Positions 17,786 through 26,067 of a stretch of DNA of 64,000 nt are shown here, piece after piece. The notes under the pieces are model-generated. The model worked only from the letters and a program-made list of their open reading frames with translations. It was not told where the DNA came from and ran no database searches. Positions within the stretch are counted from its first letter, which is position 1. Every line of letters starts with the position of its first letter. Origin of the DNA: Streptomonospora sp. PA3 (lineage in GTDB: Bacteria; Actinomycetota; Actinomycetes; Streptosporangiales; Streptosporangiaceae); the NCBI RefSeq assembly GCF_009728995.1, contig NZ_VTZW01000023.1, positions 711-64,710 of the forward strand, read 5' to 3'. Position numbers and translations under genes: made by a program.

Positions 17786-19576
17786 TCAGCTGCGGGAGAC
17801 GAACTCCTGCAGCTTGGTGCGCATCCCCTTGGTCATCAGGCTGAACTTGTCGGGGTCGCTGGTCAGGGCCTTGGCGGTGTCGGTGAGCTGGTCCTTCTCG
17901 ACATAGGGCGGGATCGGCGGGATGTCGGGGTCGCAGTGCACGTCCAGCACGACCGGCCGGTCGGCCGAGAGCGCGCGGTCCCAGGCCCCCGCCACCGCGT
18001 CGGGCGTGTCCACCGTCTCACCGCCCAGTCCCATGGACTTGGCGATGTCGGCGTAGGAGATGGAGGGCAGGTCCTGGCTGTAGGGCGTCTTGGGCGAGCC
18101 GCCCATGGCCCGCAGCTCCCAGGTGACCTGGTTGAGGTCGTTGTTGTGCAGCACGCACACGATCAGCCGCGGATCGCTCCACTGCTCGGCGTAGCGGCGG
18201 ATGGTGATCAGCTCGGCCAGGCCGTTCATCTGCATGGCCCCGTCGCCGACCAGGGCGATCGCCGGCCGGTCGGGGTGGGCGAACTTGGCGCCGATGGCGT
18301 AGGGCACGCCCGGGCCCATGGTCGCCAGGGTCCCCGACAGCGAACCGCGCATGCCGCTCTTGAAGCGCAGGTGGCGCGCGTACCAGTTGGCCGCCGAGCC
18401 CGAGTCGGAGGTGACCATCACGTTGTCGGGCAGCCGCGGCGAGAGCTCGTTGAAGATGAGCATCGGGTTGACCGGGTCGGCGGGCACGTGGGCCTGCTGG
18501 TCCATGGAGTCCCACCACTCGCGGACGCCCTTCTCGATGCCCTGGCGCCAGCGCTCGGCTCCGCGGTCGCCCTTGCGGTTGCGCACCTTGGTCACCAGCC
18601 GGCGCAGCGTCTCCGCTGCGTCGCCGACGAGGTTGACCTCGGTGGGGTAGCGCATCCCGATCATGTGCGGATCGATGTCGATCTGCACGGCCCGCTTGCC
18701 GAACGGCGGGTAGTACTGGGCGTAGGGGACGTTGGAGCCGACGATGACCAGGGTGTCGCAGTCGCGCATCATCTCCCAGGTCGGCCGGGTGCCCAGCAGC
18801 CCGATCGAGCCGGTCACGAAGGGGTGCTCGTCGTCGAGCACGTCCTTGCCCAGCAGCGCCTTGGCCACGCCGCCGCGGGTGGCCTCGGCGAGCTCGACGA
18901 CCTCGTCGGCCGCACCGCGGGCGCCCTGCCCGATGAGGATCGCGGTCTTCTCGCCCTCGTTGATCACGTCGGCGGCCCGCTGCACCTCGTCCTCGGGCGG
19001 GATCACCTGCGAGCGGCTCAGCCCCGGCTTGCTGGAGGGCACGTGCTTGAACTCGTGCTCGGGCGGGCTGTACTCGGTCTCCTGCAGATCGGCGGGAACG
19101 ATGACCGCGGTGGGGCAGCGCTCGGCGAGCGCGGTGCGGATCGCGCGGTCGATCAGGTTGGGGAACTGCTGCGGGACCATCGCGGTCTCGATGAACGGGG
19201 AAGCCACGTCCTTGTAGAGCGTGTGCATGTCGATTTCCTGCTGGATGCTTCCGCCGATCCCCGTGCGGTGGACCTGGCCGACGATCGCGAGCACGGGCAC
19301 GTGGTCGAGCTTGGCGTCGTAGAGGCCGTTGAGCAGGTGCACGCCGCCCGGACCGCTCGTGGCCAGGCAGACGCCCAGGTTGCCGCTGAACTTGGCGTAG
19401 CCCACGGCTTCGAAGGCCGACATCTCCTCGTGGCGGCTCTGCACGAAGTGCGGGCCCTGCTCCTGGCCGAGTTCGGCGATGATTCCGTTGATGCCGTCAC
19501 CGGGGTAGCCGAATATGCGGTCGACTCCCCAGCCGCGCAGACGCTGCAGCAGGTGGTTGGCGACAGTCTGACTCAC
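17786..19576 (-). CDS. ThDP-dependent pyruvate oxidase/dehydrogenase-like enzyme
   Basis: A 596-residue enzyme of the pyruvate oxidase/acetolactate synthase superfamily. The catalytic Glu50 lies in SRHEE, and GDG in LVGDGAMQMNGL is followed ~25 residues later by NN in LHNNDLNQ. N-terminal GYPGDGINGI and ATSGPGGVHLLNGLYDA are close to PoxB, which oxidises pyruvate to acetate and CO2 with FAD and quinone. The C-terminal ~35 residues (DKFSLMTKGMRTKLQEFVSRS) could form the membrane-contact tail seen in PoxB, but this is only suggestive. It is located between TetR and agmatinase genes on the minus strand. Confidence 0.82.
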   Translation of the reverse strand: MSQTVANHLLQRLRGWGVDRIFGYPGDGINGIIAELGQEQGPHFVQSRHEEMSAFEAVGYAKFSGNLGVCLATSGPGGVHLLNGLYDAKLDHVPVLAIVGQVHRTGIGGSIQQEIDMHTLYKDVASPFIETAMVPQQFPNLIDRAIRTALAERCPTAVIVPADLQETEYSPPEHEFKHVPSSKPGLSRSQVIPPEDEVQRAADVINEGEKTAILIGQGARGAADEVVELAEATRGGVAKALLGKDVLDDEHPFVTGSIGLLGTRPTWEMMRDCDTLVIVGSNVPYAQYYPPFGKRAVQIDIDPHMIGMRYPTEVNLVGDAAETLRRLVTKVRNRKGDRGAERWRQGIEKGVREWWDSMDQQAHVPADPVNPMLIFNELSPRLPDNVMVTSDSGSAANWYARHLRFKSGMRGSLSGTLATMGPGVPYAIGAKFAHPDRPAIALVGDGAMQMNGLAELITIRRYAEQWSDPRLIVCVLHNNDLNQVTWELRAMGGSPKTPYSQDLPSISYADIAKSMGLGGETVDTPDAVAGAWDRALSADRPVVLDVHCDPDIPPIPPYVEKDQLTDTAKALTSDPDKFSLMTKGMRTKLQEFVSRS

Positions 19577-19741
19577 GTCGGTCTCCCCTTCGTCGCGGCC
19601 CGTGCCATTGCCTCAGGCACGCCGCTGCCCCGGCACCCGCCCGGCAAACGTCGGTGCGGGCGGGCCCGGCGCCCGGCCGGGCCGGGCGTTTCGCCGCGGG
19701 CGAACACGCCGCGCCCGGCCCACCTGCGGGGCGCCGGGGGG

Positions 19742-20383
19742 TCAGGCCGGCGGGAGGTCGCCGGTGTTGTAGCGCTCCAGGCCCACCAGGGCCAGGTTGG
19801 TGACCCGGTCGATGAGGCTCTCGGGGCTCTCCTCGGGGTGCTCCAGCAGCCAGTCGGTGAGGGAGTCGGCGGCGCCGATGGCGATGCGGGCCAGGACCTC
19901 GGCGTCGCGCTCGTCGACGATGCGCTCGCCGCCGGGCAGCCGGGTGCCGGCGACCACCATCGCGGTGATCTCCTCGATGACGCGGCAGCGGGCGGCGCCG
20001 ACCTCCTGGGCGAAGGGCTCGCCCTGGGTGCGCGCCTGCTGGTAGAGCACGGCCCAGCTGTCGCGGTTGTCGGCGACGAACCGGAAGAAGGCCCGCATTC
20101 CCGCCCACAGTCCCAGTTCCGGGGGCTCGTCGGCGTGGACGGCCGCGCGCACGGCCGCGACCAGCCTGTCGGCCTCGCGGTGGATGCAGGCGGTGAACAG
20201 CCGCTGCTTGGACCCGAGGTAGATGTAGACCATCGGCTTGGAGATGCCCGCCGCCTCGGCGATCTCCTCGACGCTGGCGGTGTGGTAGCCGGAGTGGGAG
20301 AAGACCCGCACCGCTGCGTCGATCATCTGCCGCTCGCGCACCTCGCGCGGCAGCCGCTGCTGTTTTCCGGCGTTGCTGACCAC
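19742..20383 (-). CDS. TetR family transcriptional repressor
   Basis: A 213-residue regulator with an N-terminal TetR helix-turn-helix (about 15-60: IDAAVRVFSHSGYHTASVEEIAEAAGISKPMVY) and an all-helical ligand domain with the C-terminal form common in actinobacterial repressors (EITAMVVAGTR). It is divergent from a zinc alcohol dehydrogenase gene; a dyad in between (20507-20520) is its probable operator. It likely represses the ADH/acyl-CoA synthetase genes and relieves on binding an alcohol- or acyl-CoA-type ligand. Confidence 0.88.
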   Translation of the reverse strand: MVSNAGKQQRLPREVRERQMIDAAVRVFSHSGYHTASVEEIAEAAGISKPMVYIYLGSKQRLFTACIHREADRLVAAVRAAVHADEPPELGLWAGMRAFFRFVADNRDSWAVLYQQARTQGEPFAQEVGAARCRVIEEITAMVVAGTRLPGGERIVDERDAEVLARIAIGAADSLTDWLLEHPEESPESLIDRVTNLALVGLERYNTGDLPPA

Positions 20384-20506
20384 GCTCCGACCCTATCGGG
20401 ACCGCCGCGCCCCGGCGGCGGCCACCGCCGGTCGCGATCCCCGCGCTCGCGGGCGGTCGGGGCGCGGCCGGGGCGCTGACCGGGGGCGGACCCGCCCCTC
20501 TGGTAA

Positions 20507-20520
20507 ACCGACTGGTCGGT
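20507..20520. promoter_or_regulatory. Likely TetR operator
   Basis: ACCGACTGGTCGGT is a 6+6 perfect dyad with a two-base centre, the classic form of TetR-family operators. It falls between a possible -35 (around TGGTAA, 20501) and a possible -10 (TATAGG, 20523-20528) for the downstream alcohol dehydrogenase. Confidence 0.65.
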
Positions 20521-20572
20521 CTTATAGGGTCGCCGTACTTCGGAGTAACCGGGATCACACGAAGGGCCCTTC

Positions 20573-21664
20573 ATGAGCACCACCGTCAACGCCGCCGTCT
20601 TCGCCGGGGTCGATGAGCCGCCGCGCATCGAGCGGGTCGCGCTGCGAGAACCGGGCCCCGGGCAGGTGCGGGTGCGGCTGTCGGCGGCGGGGGTGTGCCA
20701 CTCCGACCTGTCCCTGGCCAAGGGGGTGCTGCCGCAGACGCTGCCGGCGGTGCTGGGCCACGAGGGGGCGGGCACCGTCGAGGCCGTCGGCCCCGGCGTC
20801 ACGGGGCTGGAGGCTGGTGCACCGGTGGTGCTGAACTGGACGCCGCCCTGCCGCGCGTGCTGGTTCTGCGACAACGGCGAGCCCTACCTGTGCGAGCACG
20901 GCCTGGACGCCGCGCAGCTGCCCTACGGCGAGCTGTCCGACGGCACCGCGGTCTACCCGGGCCTGGGCACGGCGGCCTTCGCCGAGGCGACGGTGGTCCC
21001 GGCCAACGGGGTGGTGCCGCTGCCCGCGGGCATCGACCCGGGCGCGGCGGCGCTGCTGGGCTGCGCGGTCCTGACCGGCTGGGGCGCGGTGACCAACACC
21101 GCCGGCGTCCGCCCGGGCCAGTCGGCGGCGGTGATCGGGCTGGGCGGTGTGGGCCTGGCGGCGCTGCAGGCCGCCGCCCTGGCCGGTGCCGACCCCGTCA
21201 TCGCGGTCGACGCCTCCCCGGCCAAGCGCGAGCTGGCCCTCGCCCTGGGCGCCACCCGCTTCCTGGCGGCCGACGAAGGGCTGGTCGGCGAGGTGCGCGC
21301 CGCCACCGGCGGGCGCGGTGTCGACCACGCCTTCGAAGTGGTGGGCACGAGCGCCACCATCCGCGCCGCCTGGGACCTCAGCCGGCGCGGCGGCACGGTC
21401 ACGGTGGTGGGCGCCGGGGCCCTGGAGGACACGGTCGCCTTCAGTGCGCTGGAGATCTTCCACCAGGCCCGGACGCTGCGCGGATGCTTCTACGGCTCCT
21501 GCGACCCCGACCGCGACGTCCCCCGCGTCGCCGCGCACGTGCGCGAAGGCGGGCTGGACCTGGCGACCATGGTCACCGACGAGGTCGGCCTCGACGGGCT
21601 GCCCGCGGCGTTCCAGCGGATGCGGGAGGGCAGGGGGGGACGCACGCTGATCCGCTTCGACTGA
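20573..21664 (+). CDS. Zinc-dependent alcohol dehydrogenase (MDR family)
   Basis: A 363-residue medium-chain dehydrogenase. Catalytic zinc residues are in GVCHSDL and GHEGAG. The structural zinc lobe has four cysteines in PPCRACWFCDNGEPYLCE. The NAD-binding loop is GLGGVGLAALQAAALAGA, and VDASPAKRE suggests NAD preference. Sequence style is that of class III-like/aryl alcohol dehydrogenases of actinomycetes. It probably oxidises an alcohol whose acid is then activated by the downstream acyl-CoA synthetase. Expression is presumably controlled by the divergent TetR. Confidence 0.9.
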   Translation: MSTTVNAAVFAGVDEPPRIERVALREPGPGQVRVRLSAAGVCHSDLSLAKGVLPQTLPAVLGHEGAGTVEAVGPGVTGLEAGAPVVLNWTPPCRACWFCDNGEPYLCEHGLDAAQLPYGELSDGTAVYPGLGTAAFAEATVVPANGVVPLPAGIDPGAAALLGCAVLTGWGAVTNTAGVRPGQSAAVIGLGGVGLAALQAAALAGADPVIAVDASPAKRELALALGATRFLAADEGLVGEVRAATGGRGVDHAFEVVGTSATIRAAWDLSRRGGTVTVVGAGALEDTVAFSALEIFHQARTLRGCFYGSCDPDRDVPRVAAHVREGGLDLATMVTDEVGLDGLPAAFQRMREGRGGRTLIRFD

Positions 21665-21744
21665 CCGCCGCCGGCGGCAGCGCGGCCGCCGCCCGCCCCG
21701 CACACGACCGCGCCGGGGCGGATCCGGATTCGTGGGGAGAGCAC

Positions 21745-23496
21745 GTGAGTGTGGAGGACCAGTTGAGTGAACCCGAGATCGCCCGTCCGACACGCTCACT
21801 GGCGGCGGTCACCGCGCGGCTGCTGGTGAGCGGCGGTCCCTTCGAGATGGAGACCGCCACCGTCAACGGCGTCGCCGTCCGGGTGTGGAAGCACGCGCCC
21901 GCGCACATGCGCGCGATCGTCGAGTCGAGCCTGGAGCACGGCCAGACGCCCGCGCTGGTCTACGGCGAGGAGCGGCTGACCCACGCCCGGTTCTACGCGC
22001 TCACCGCCGCCCTGGCTCGCCGCCTCGCCGACGACTACGGCGTGGCCAAGGGCGACCGGGTGGCGATCGCGATGCGCAACTACCCCGAATGGGTCGTCGC
22101 CTTCTTCGCCGCCACGAGCATCGGCGCGATCGCCGTGCCGCTGAACTCCTGGTGGAGCGGGCCCGAGCTGGAGTTCGGACTCACCGACAGCGGGGCGAAG
22201 GTCCTGGTTGCCGACGGGGAGCGCATCGAGCGGCTGAGCGAGGCGCTGGGGCGGCTGGAGGTCTCGCTGATCGGGGTGCGCACCGAGGAGCTGCCCGAGG
22301 GCGCCCGCGACTGGGAGGCGGTGCTGGGCGCGGTCGATGCGGACGCCCGCCTGCCCGAGGCCGACCTGGCGCCCGACGAGCCGTGCACGCTGTTCTACAC
22401 CTCCGGCACCACCGGGCGGCCCAAGGGCGCGATCGGTTCCCACCGCAACCTGGCCAGCAACATCGTCTCCGGCTCCTATTCGCGGTTCCGCTCGCTGATG
22501 CGGCTGGGTCTGGAGATGGAGGAGGTGCAGGCCTACATCGACGCGCTGGGGCCGGCGGTGGTGCTGTGCGTGCTGCCGCTGTTCCACGCCACCGGCGCCC
22601 AGACCGTCATGCTGCCCACCCTGGCCAACGGCGGCACGCTGGTGCTGATGTACAAGTGGGATCCCGATGAGGCGCTGCGCCTGGTGGAGCGCGAGCGGGT
22701 GACCGCCATCACCGCGGTGCCGGCGATGATCTCGCAGATGACGGCGTCGCCCCGGCTGGGCGAGTTCGACCTCGGCAGCCTGATGGTGCTGGGCTCCGGC
22801 GGCGCGCCCGCGGCGCCGGCTCTGGTCTCGCGCACCCGCAGGAGCATGCACGAGATGCTGCTGGGGCAGGGCTACGGGCTCACCGAGTGCTCGGCGACGG
22901 CCACGGTCAACGGCGGCAGCGACTACCTGCTGCGGCCCGAAAGCGCCGGGCTGCCGGTGGCCACCGTGGACGTCAAGGTGGTCGACCCCGAGGAGCGGGA
23001 GCTGCCGCCCGGAGAGGTCGGCGAGGTGTGGATCAAGGGGCCGGGCGTGGTGCACGGCTACTGGCGGCGCCCCGACGCCACGGCGGCCACGTTCACCGAC
23101 GGGTGGCTGCGCACCGGCGACCTGGGGCGGTTGGACGAAGAAGGCTTCCTTTACATCGTAGATCGCGCTACCGACATGATCATCCGCGGCGGTGAGAACG
23201 TCTACTGCGCGGAGGTGGAGGCCGCCGTCCACGAGCACCCCGCCGTGGGCGAGGTGGCGGTGGTCGGCGTGCCCGACGAGGTCTACGGCGAGGAGGTCGG
23301 CGCCGTCGTGCGCCTCCTCCCGGGCCGCGAGCTCACCGAGGCCGAACTGGTCGACTTCCTCAAGCCGCGCATCGCCGGCTACAAGATCCCCTCTCATGTC
23401 CGGATCGTCACCGAGGACCTGCCGCGCAACGCCGCCGGAAAGCTGCTGAAGAAGCGGCTGAAGCGGGAGTACGGCTGGGCGGGTGCCGAAGGGTAG
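21745..23496 (+). CDS. AMP-forming acyl-CoA synthetase
   Basis: A 583-residue ANL-superfamily adenylating enzyme that activates a carboxylic acid to acyl-CoA via acyl-AMP. Core motifs: YTSGTTGRPKGAIGSH (A3), the GYGLTE motif (A5), the DGWLRTGDLGRLDEEGF stretch (A7), and C-terminal PRNAAGKLLKK with the catalytic lysine. The GTG at 21745 follows GGGGAGA. It is 80 bases after the alcohol dehydrogenase, so probably in the same TetR-controlled transcript. The closest functional class is medium/long-chain fatty acid-CoA ligase; the substrate is unknown. Confidence 0.9.
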   Translation: MSVEDQLSEPEIARPTRSLAAVTARLLVSGGPFEMETATVNGVAVRVWKHAPAHMRAIVESSLEHGQTPALVYGEERLTHARFYALTAALARRLADDYGVAKGDRVAIAMRNYPEWVVAFFAATSIGAIAVPLNSWWSGPELEFGLTDSGAKVLVADGERIERLSEALGRLEVSLIGVRTEELPEGARDWEAVLGAVDADARLPEADLAPDEPCTLFYTSGTTGRPKGAIGSHRNLASNIVSGSYSRFRSLMRLGLEMEEVQAYIDALGPAVVLCVLPLFHATGAQTVMLPTLANGGTLVLMYKWDPDEALRLVERERVTAITAVPAMISQMTASPRLGEFDLGSLMVLGSGGAPAAPALVSRTRRSMHEMLLGQGYGLTECSATATVNGGSDYLLRPESAGLPVATVDVKVVDPEERELPPGEVGEVWIKGPGVVHGYWRRPDATAATFTDGWLRTGDLGRLDEEGFLYIVDRATDMIIRGGENVYCAEVEAAVHEHPAVGEVAVVGVPDEVYGEEVGAVVRLLPGRELTEAELVDFLKPRIAGYKIPSHVRIVTEDLPRNAAGKLLKKRLKREYGWAGAEG

Positions 23497-23665
23497 CGAC
23501 GGACGGAGGGCCGGGCCCGCGCCGACCGGTTCCGGTGCCCGCCGGTTACCGGCGCGACGAGGGCAGCGGGGCGGGGGCGGCGACCAGCCACCCGCCCACC
23601 TCACCCGGTGGTCGCCGGCCCCGGCCCCGCGGTCCTGCATGCCGTCGAGCCGGCCCCGACCGGCG

Positions 23666-23932
23666 TCAGCCGTCCGGGGCCCCGGCGGCGCCGCCCTCCT
23701 CGCCGCCGTCCTCCTCGCTCCCGGTCCCGTCGTCGTCGCCGCGCTTGGGCGGGCGGCCGCGGCGGGGGATGCCCGTGGCGCCGCGGGGCATGCGGCCCGC
23801 GTCGGCCAGCGCGCGGCGCAGCAGGAACTCGATCTGGGCGTTGGTGCTGCGCAGCTCGTCGCCGGCCCAGCGGGCGAGGGCGTCGTGCACGGCCGGGTCG
23901 AGCCGGAGCAGGATCTTCTTGCGCTCTGCCAC
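23666..23932 (-). CDS. Ribbon-helix-helix DNA-binding protein
   Basis: An ~88-residue protein starting at GTG 23932. The first half, with KKILLRLDPAVHDALARWA and STNAQIEFLLRRAL, is an Arc/HicB-type ribbon-helix-helix with a predicted basic beta strand. The C-terminus is a flexible tail with a GRPPK AT-hook-like piece followed by acidic residues. In related actinomycetes, to my recollection, this gene directly follows an SPFH-domain gene. Here the 15-base spacing to the SPFH remnant stop is kept although that gene is gutted, so the protein may have lost its partner. Confidence 0.72.
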   Translation of the reverse strand: MAERKKILLRLDPAVHDALARWAGDELRSTNAQIEFLLRRALADAGRMPRGATGIPRRGRPPKRGDDDGTGSEEDGGEEGGAAGAPDG

Positions 23933-23946
23933 GGTGAATTCAGGCG

Positions 23947-24066
23947 CTACTGGTAGAGGCTGCCGGCGTTGACCACCGGGCTCGCGGGGCGGTCCGAGCA
24001 CAGCACCACGAGCAGGTTGCTGACCATGGTGGCCTTGCGCTCCTCGTCGAGCTCGACGACGTCGCG
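23947..24066 (-). pseudogene. 3' remnant of an SPFH-domain gene
   Basis: The minus strand encodes a tail of about 38 residues ending VVNAGSLYQ and containing [20 protein letters not shown], which I recognise as the conserved C-terminus of actinomycete SPFH-domain proteins. Upstream (higher coordinates) the frame turns abruptly into low-complexity Arg/Pro/Gly translation with no SPFH domain. At least 250 codons are therefore missing. The break is near 24060-24080, where opposite-strand coding begins. Confidence 0.6.
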
Positions 24067-24069
24067 GTC

Positions 24070-24629
24070 GTCGGCGCCGCCGCCGTCGGACTGGCCGGGG
24101 CCTTCCGGCCCTGGGGAGTGCTCATCCTGGTCGGCGGGGTGCTGGGCGTGGCCGTGCCGGCGACGCTGTGGGCGGCCGCGGCGCTGCCGTGGCTGCCCGC
24201 GTGGGCGGCGGCCTTCACCGGCGCCGACGCGGCGCCGGCAGGGGCGCTGGCGGCGGGGGCCGCGGGCGTGCTGCTGCTGGCGCCCTGGACGGTCTCGGAC
24301 TACCGCGGGCTCGGCCACGCGCTGACCCGCAGCGGAGCACCGGTGCCGTGACGGTGGCCCTGCGGCGCGAGGGGATCATCGGCTGGCGGATCTCGCGCTC
24401 GCGGTTCCAGCGGCGCTTCGGGCCGGCGACGGTCGCCGCCACGACCGCGGCGGGCCGCGGCCGCTACGCCGCGGTCGACGTCGAACTGGGCACCGGACCG
24501 CGGTTCGCCGACGAGGCGGTGCCGCCCCTGCTGGCCCAGTTCCTCGCCGAGCCTTCGGGGGAGCAGCAGGCGGGCGGCGCGGCCGGTTCCGGCCGCGGCC
24601 TCAGCCCCGGGCGGCCGAGCGGGCGCTGA
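24070..24629 (+). pseudogene. Truncated, frameshifted YdbT-like PH-domain membrane protein
   Basis: Two overlapping plus-strand frames together look like the C-terminal half of a YdbT/DUF304-type membrane protein. The first (to 24351) encodes two hydrophobic segments then [12 protein letters not shown]. The second (GTG 24348 to 24629, 93 codons) encodes [19 protein letters not shown] and TVAATTAAGRG, typical of the last PH-like domain. An intact protein would join these in one frame with more residues between them. No 5' half exists. The 3' end overlaps the convergent STAS gene. Independent small genes coupled by GTGA are a weaker alternative. Confidence 0.55.
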
Positions 24630-24969
24630 AGGGGATCTGGGCCGCCGAGAGCACGGTGAAGCCGCCCACCAGGCCCAGCACCTCCAGCGTCCGGACGACG
24701 GCGGCGGAGGGCCCTCCCAGTACCATCCGCACGCCGCGGGCGGCGAGGCGGCGGCGCACCGCCATCAGCGCGCGGACTCCGCTCGCGTCGAAGAAGTCGA
24801 CCTCGGAGAGGTCGGCGATCAGCACCGCGCAGCCGGGCTCGCCGGCCGCTGCGAGCATCCGGTCGCGCATGTCGTCGGCCGTGGCGATGTCGATCTCGCC
24901 CTGAATCGCGACGACCGCGGACTCGCCGGCATCGAACCGCGCGTCGCCTGCTCCGGTCTGTCCGGGCAC
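24601..24969 (-). CDS. STAS-domain anti-sigma factor antagonist
   Basis: A 122-residue STAS protein (SpoIIAA/RsbV type). After a ~20-residue leader come EIDIATADDMRDRM, the strand VLIADLSEVDFFDASGVRAL with the phosphorylatable serine in DASG, and a C-terminal helix. Such proteins switch sigma factors by binding anti-sigma kinases. The GTG at 24969 has GAGAGGCGG upstream. It appears monocistronic; no kinase gene is adjacent. The 3' end overlaps the YdbT-like remnant by 29 bases. Confidence 0.85.
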   Translation of the reverse strand: MPGQTGAGDARFDAGESAVVAIQGEIDIATADDMRDRMLAAAGEPGCAVLIADLSEVDFFDASGVRALMAVRRRLAARGVRMVLGGPSAAVVRTLEVLGLVGGFTVLSAAQIPFSARSAARG

Positions 24970-25172
24970 ACCGTTCCGCCTCTCATTCGCCTGATCCCTC
25001 CCCCCGACCGTGATCGTATCGGGTGCCGAGGGGGTTCGGTGGCCCGCGCGCCGCCGGATCCGCCGGGCGGCGGCGGTCGCGCAGCTCCTCCGAGGCGGGG
25101 CGGGCAACCGTGAGGAGGGGCGCCCGCCGCCCCCGGCCGCCGAGCCGGGCGCGGCGGCCGGGGAACGGTGCC

Positions 25173-25943
25173 TCAGCGCACGCGCTCGGCCAGGAACTCC
25201 TCCCAGGTGCGCTTTCCCGTGGTCGTCCCCGCGCCCAGGGCGAGGTTCTCGCCGGCCCGGTAGGCGCGCCCGGCCTTGCCCGGCAGCCGGACGGGCATCA
25301 GCGGCCGCCGGGTGCCCCGCGCGCTCAGGTATCCGCGGACCAGCTCGTCCATGCCGTAGACGCGTGGACCCGCCAGGTCGGGCACCCGCCCGGCGGGCTC
25401 GGCCTGCGCCAGTTCCACCAGCCGCTCGCCCACCTCGCGTGCGTCGACCGGCTGGAAGCGCAGCCCGCCCGGTACCGGGACCACCGGCAGCGCGGCCATC
25501 TTCCGCACCGCCGCGAGGGTCAGGTCGTGGAACTGGGCGGCGCGCAGGATCGTCCACGGCAGGCCGGAACCGGCCACGGCCTGCTCCGCACCCTCCTGGG
25601 AGCGGAACCAGGCCAGCGGCACCCGGTCGGCGCCGATCACCGAGATGTGCACCACGTGCCCGACGCCGGCCCGGCCGGCGGCCCGCATCAGGTTGCGCGT
25701 GGCCTCCTCGTCGCCCTTGGGCCCGCCCGCCAGGTGCAGGACGGTCGCGGCCCCCTGCACGGCCTGCTCGATGCCGGTGTCGGCGACCAGGTCGCCGGCC
25801 GCGTACTCCACGCCGTCGGCGCCGCCGCGGCCGCCGGGGTGGCGGGTGAGCACCCGCACCGGGGCGCCGGAGGCGCGCAGCAGCGGGACGACGATGGAGC
25901 CGAGCGTGCCCGTTCCGCCCGTGACCAGGATGGGAGACGTCAT
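25173..25943 (-). CDS. NAD(P)-binding NmrA/epimerase-like protein (COE type)
   Basis: A 256-residue atypical SDR with N-terminal dinucleotide loop TGGTGTLGSIVV and an NmrA-like layout (VLHLAGGPKGDEE, WFRSQEGAEQAV, TILRAAQFHDL). It lacks the SDR Tyr-x3-Lys. Proteins like this are the epimerase members of the carboxymuconolactone decarboxylase/oxidoreductase/epimerase (COE) group controlled by ECF41 sigma factors. The divergent neighbour is such a sigma factor and a promoter-like element (26039-26065, minus strand) points at this gene. Biological substrate unknown. Confidence 0.8.
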   Translation of the reverse strand: MTSPILVTGGTGTLGSIVVPLLRASGAPVRVLTRHPGGRGGADGVEYAAGDLVADTGIEQAVQGAATVLHLAGGPKGDEEATRNLMRAAGRAGVGHVVHISVIGADRVPLAWFRSQEGAEQAVAGSGLPWTILRAAQFHDLTLAAVRKMAALPVVPVPGGLRFQPVDAREVGERLVELAQAEPAGRVPDLAGPRVYGMDELVRGYLSARGTRRPLMPVRLPGKAGRAYRAGENLALGAGTTTGKRTWEEFLAERVR

Positions 25944-26002
25944 TTTCGCGTTCCTTTCTCGCCGCGGCCGCCGGCGCGGGGCGGTGCGCTCGTGCGCCGC
26001 CT

Positions 26003-26029
26003 CGTCACACCGACCGCCTCTGAGGGGTC
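26003..26029 (+). promoter_or_regulatory. ECF41-like promoter toward the sigma gene
   Basis: CGTCACA (26003-26009), 16 bases, then GGTC (26026-26029). The published ECF41 consensus is TGTCACA-N16-CGTC. Two positions deviate, so this is a tentative autoregulatory promoter. Confidence 0.35.
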
Positions 26030-26038
26030 TGCTTGAAT

Positions 26039-26065
26039 GACACTCCGCACGGAAGGAACGTGACA
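26039..26065 (-). promoter_or_regulatory. ECF41-like promoter toward the COE gene
   Basis: On the minus strand TGTCACG (26065-26059) is followed after exactly 16 bases by TGTC (26042-26039). This is close to the ECF41 consensus TGTCACA-N16-CGTC. It would start a ~90-base leader before the epimerase-like gene and overlaps the ribosome site region of the sigma gene. Confidence 0.5.
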
Positions 26066-26067
26066 GG

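Noticed and set aside
17552-20479. 975-codon plus-strand open frame opposite the PoxB-like and TetR genes
   Set aside because: It lacks any domain and simply mirrors GC-rich third positions of the minus-strand genes, which are well identified.
23535-23972. Short plus-strand frames opposite the ribbon-helix-helix gene
   Set aside because: Pro/Arg/Ser low-complexity translations; the minus-strand ribbon-helix-helix sequence is convincing.
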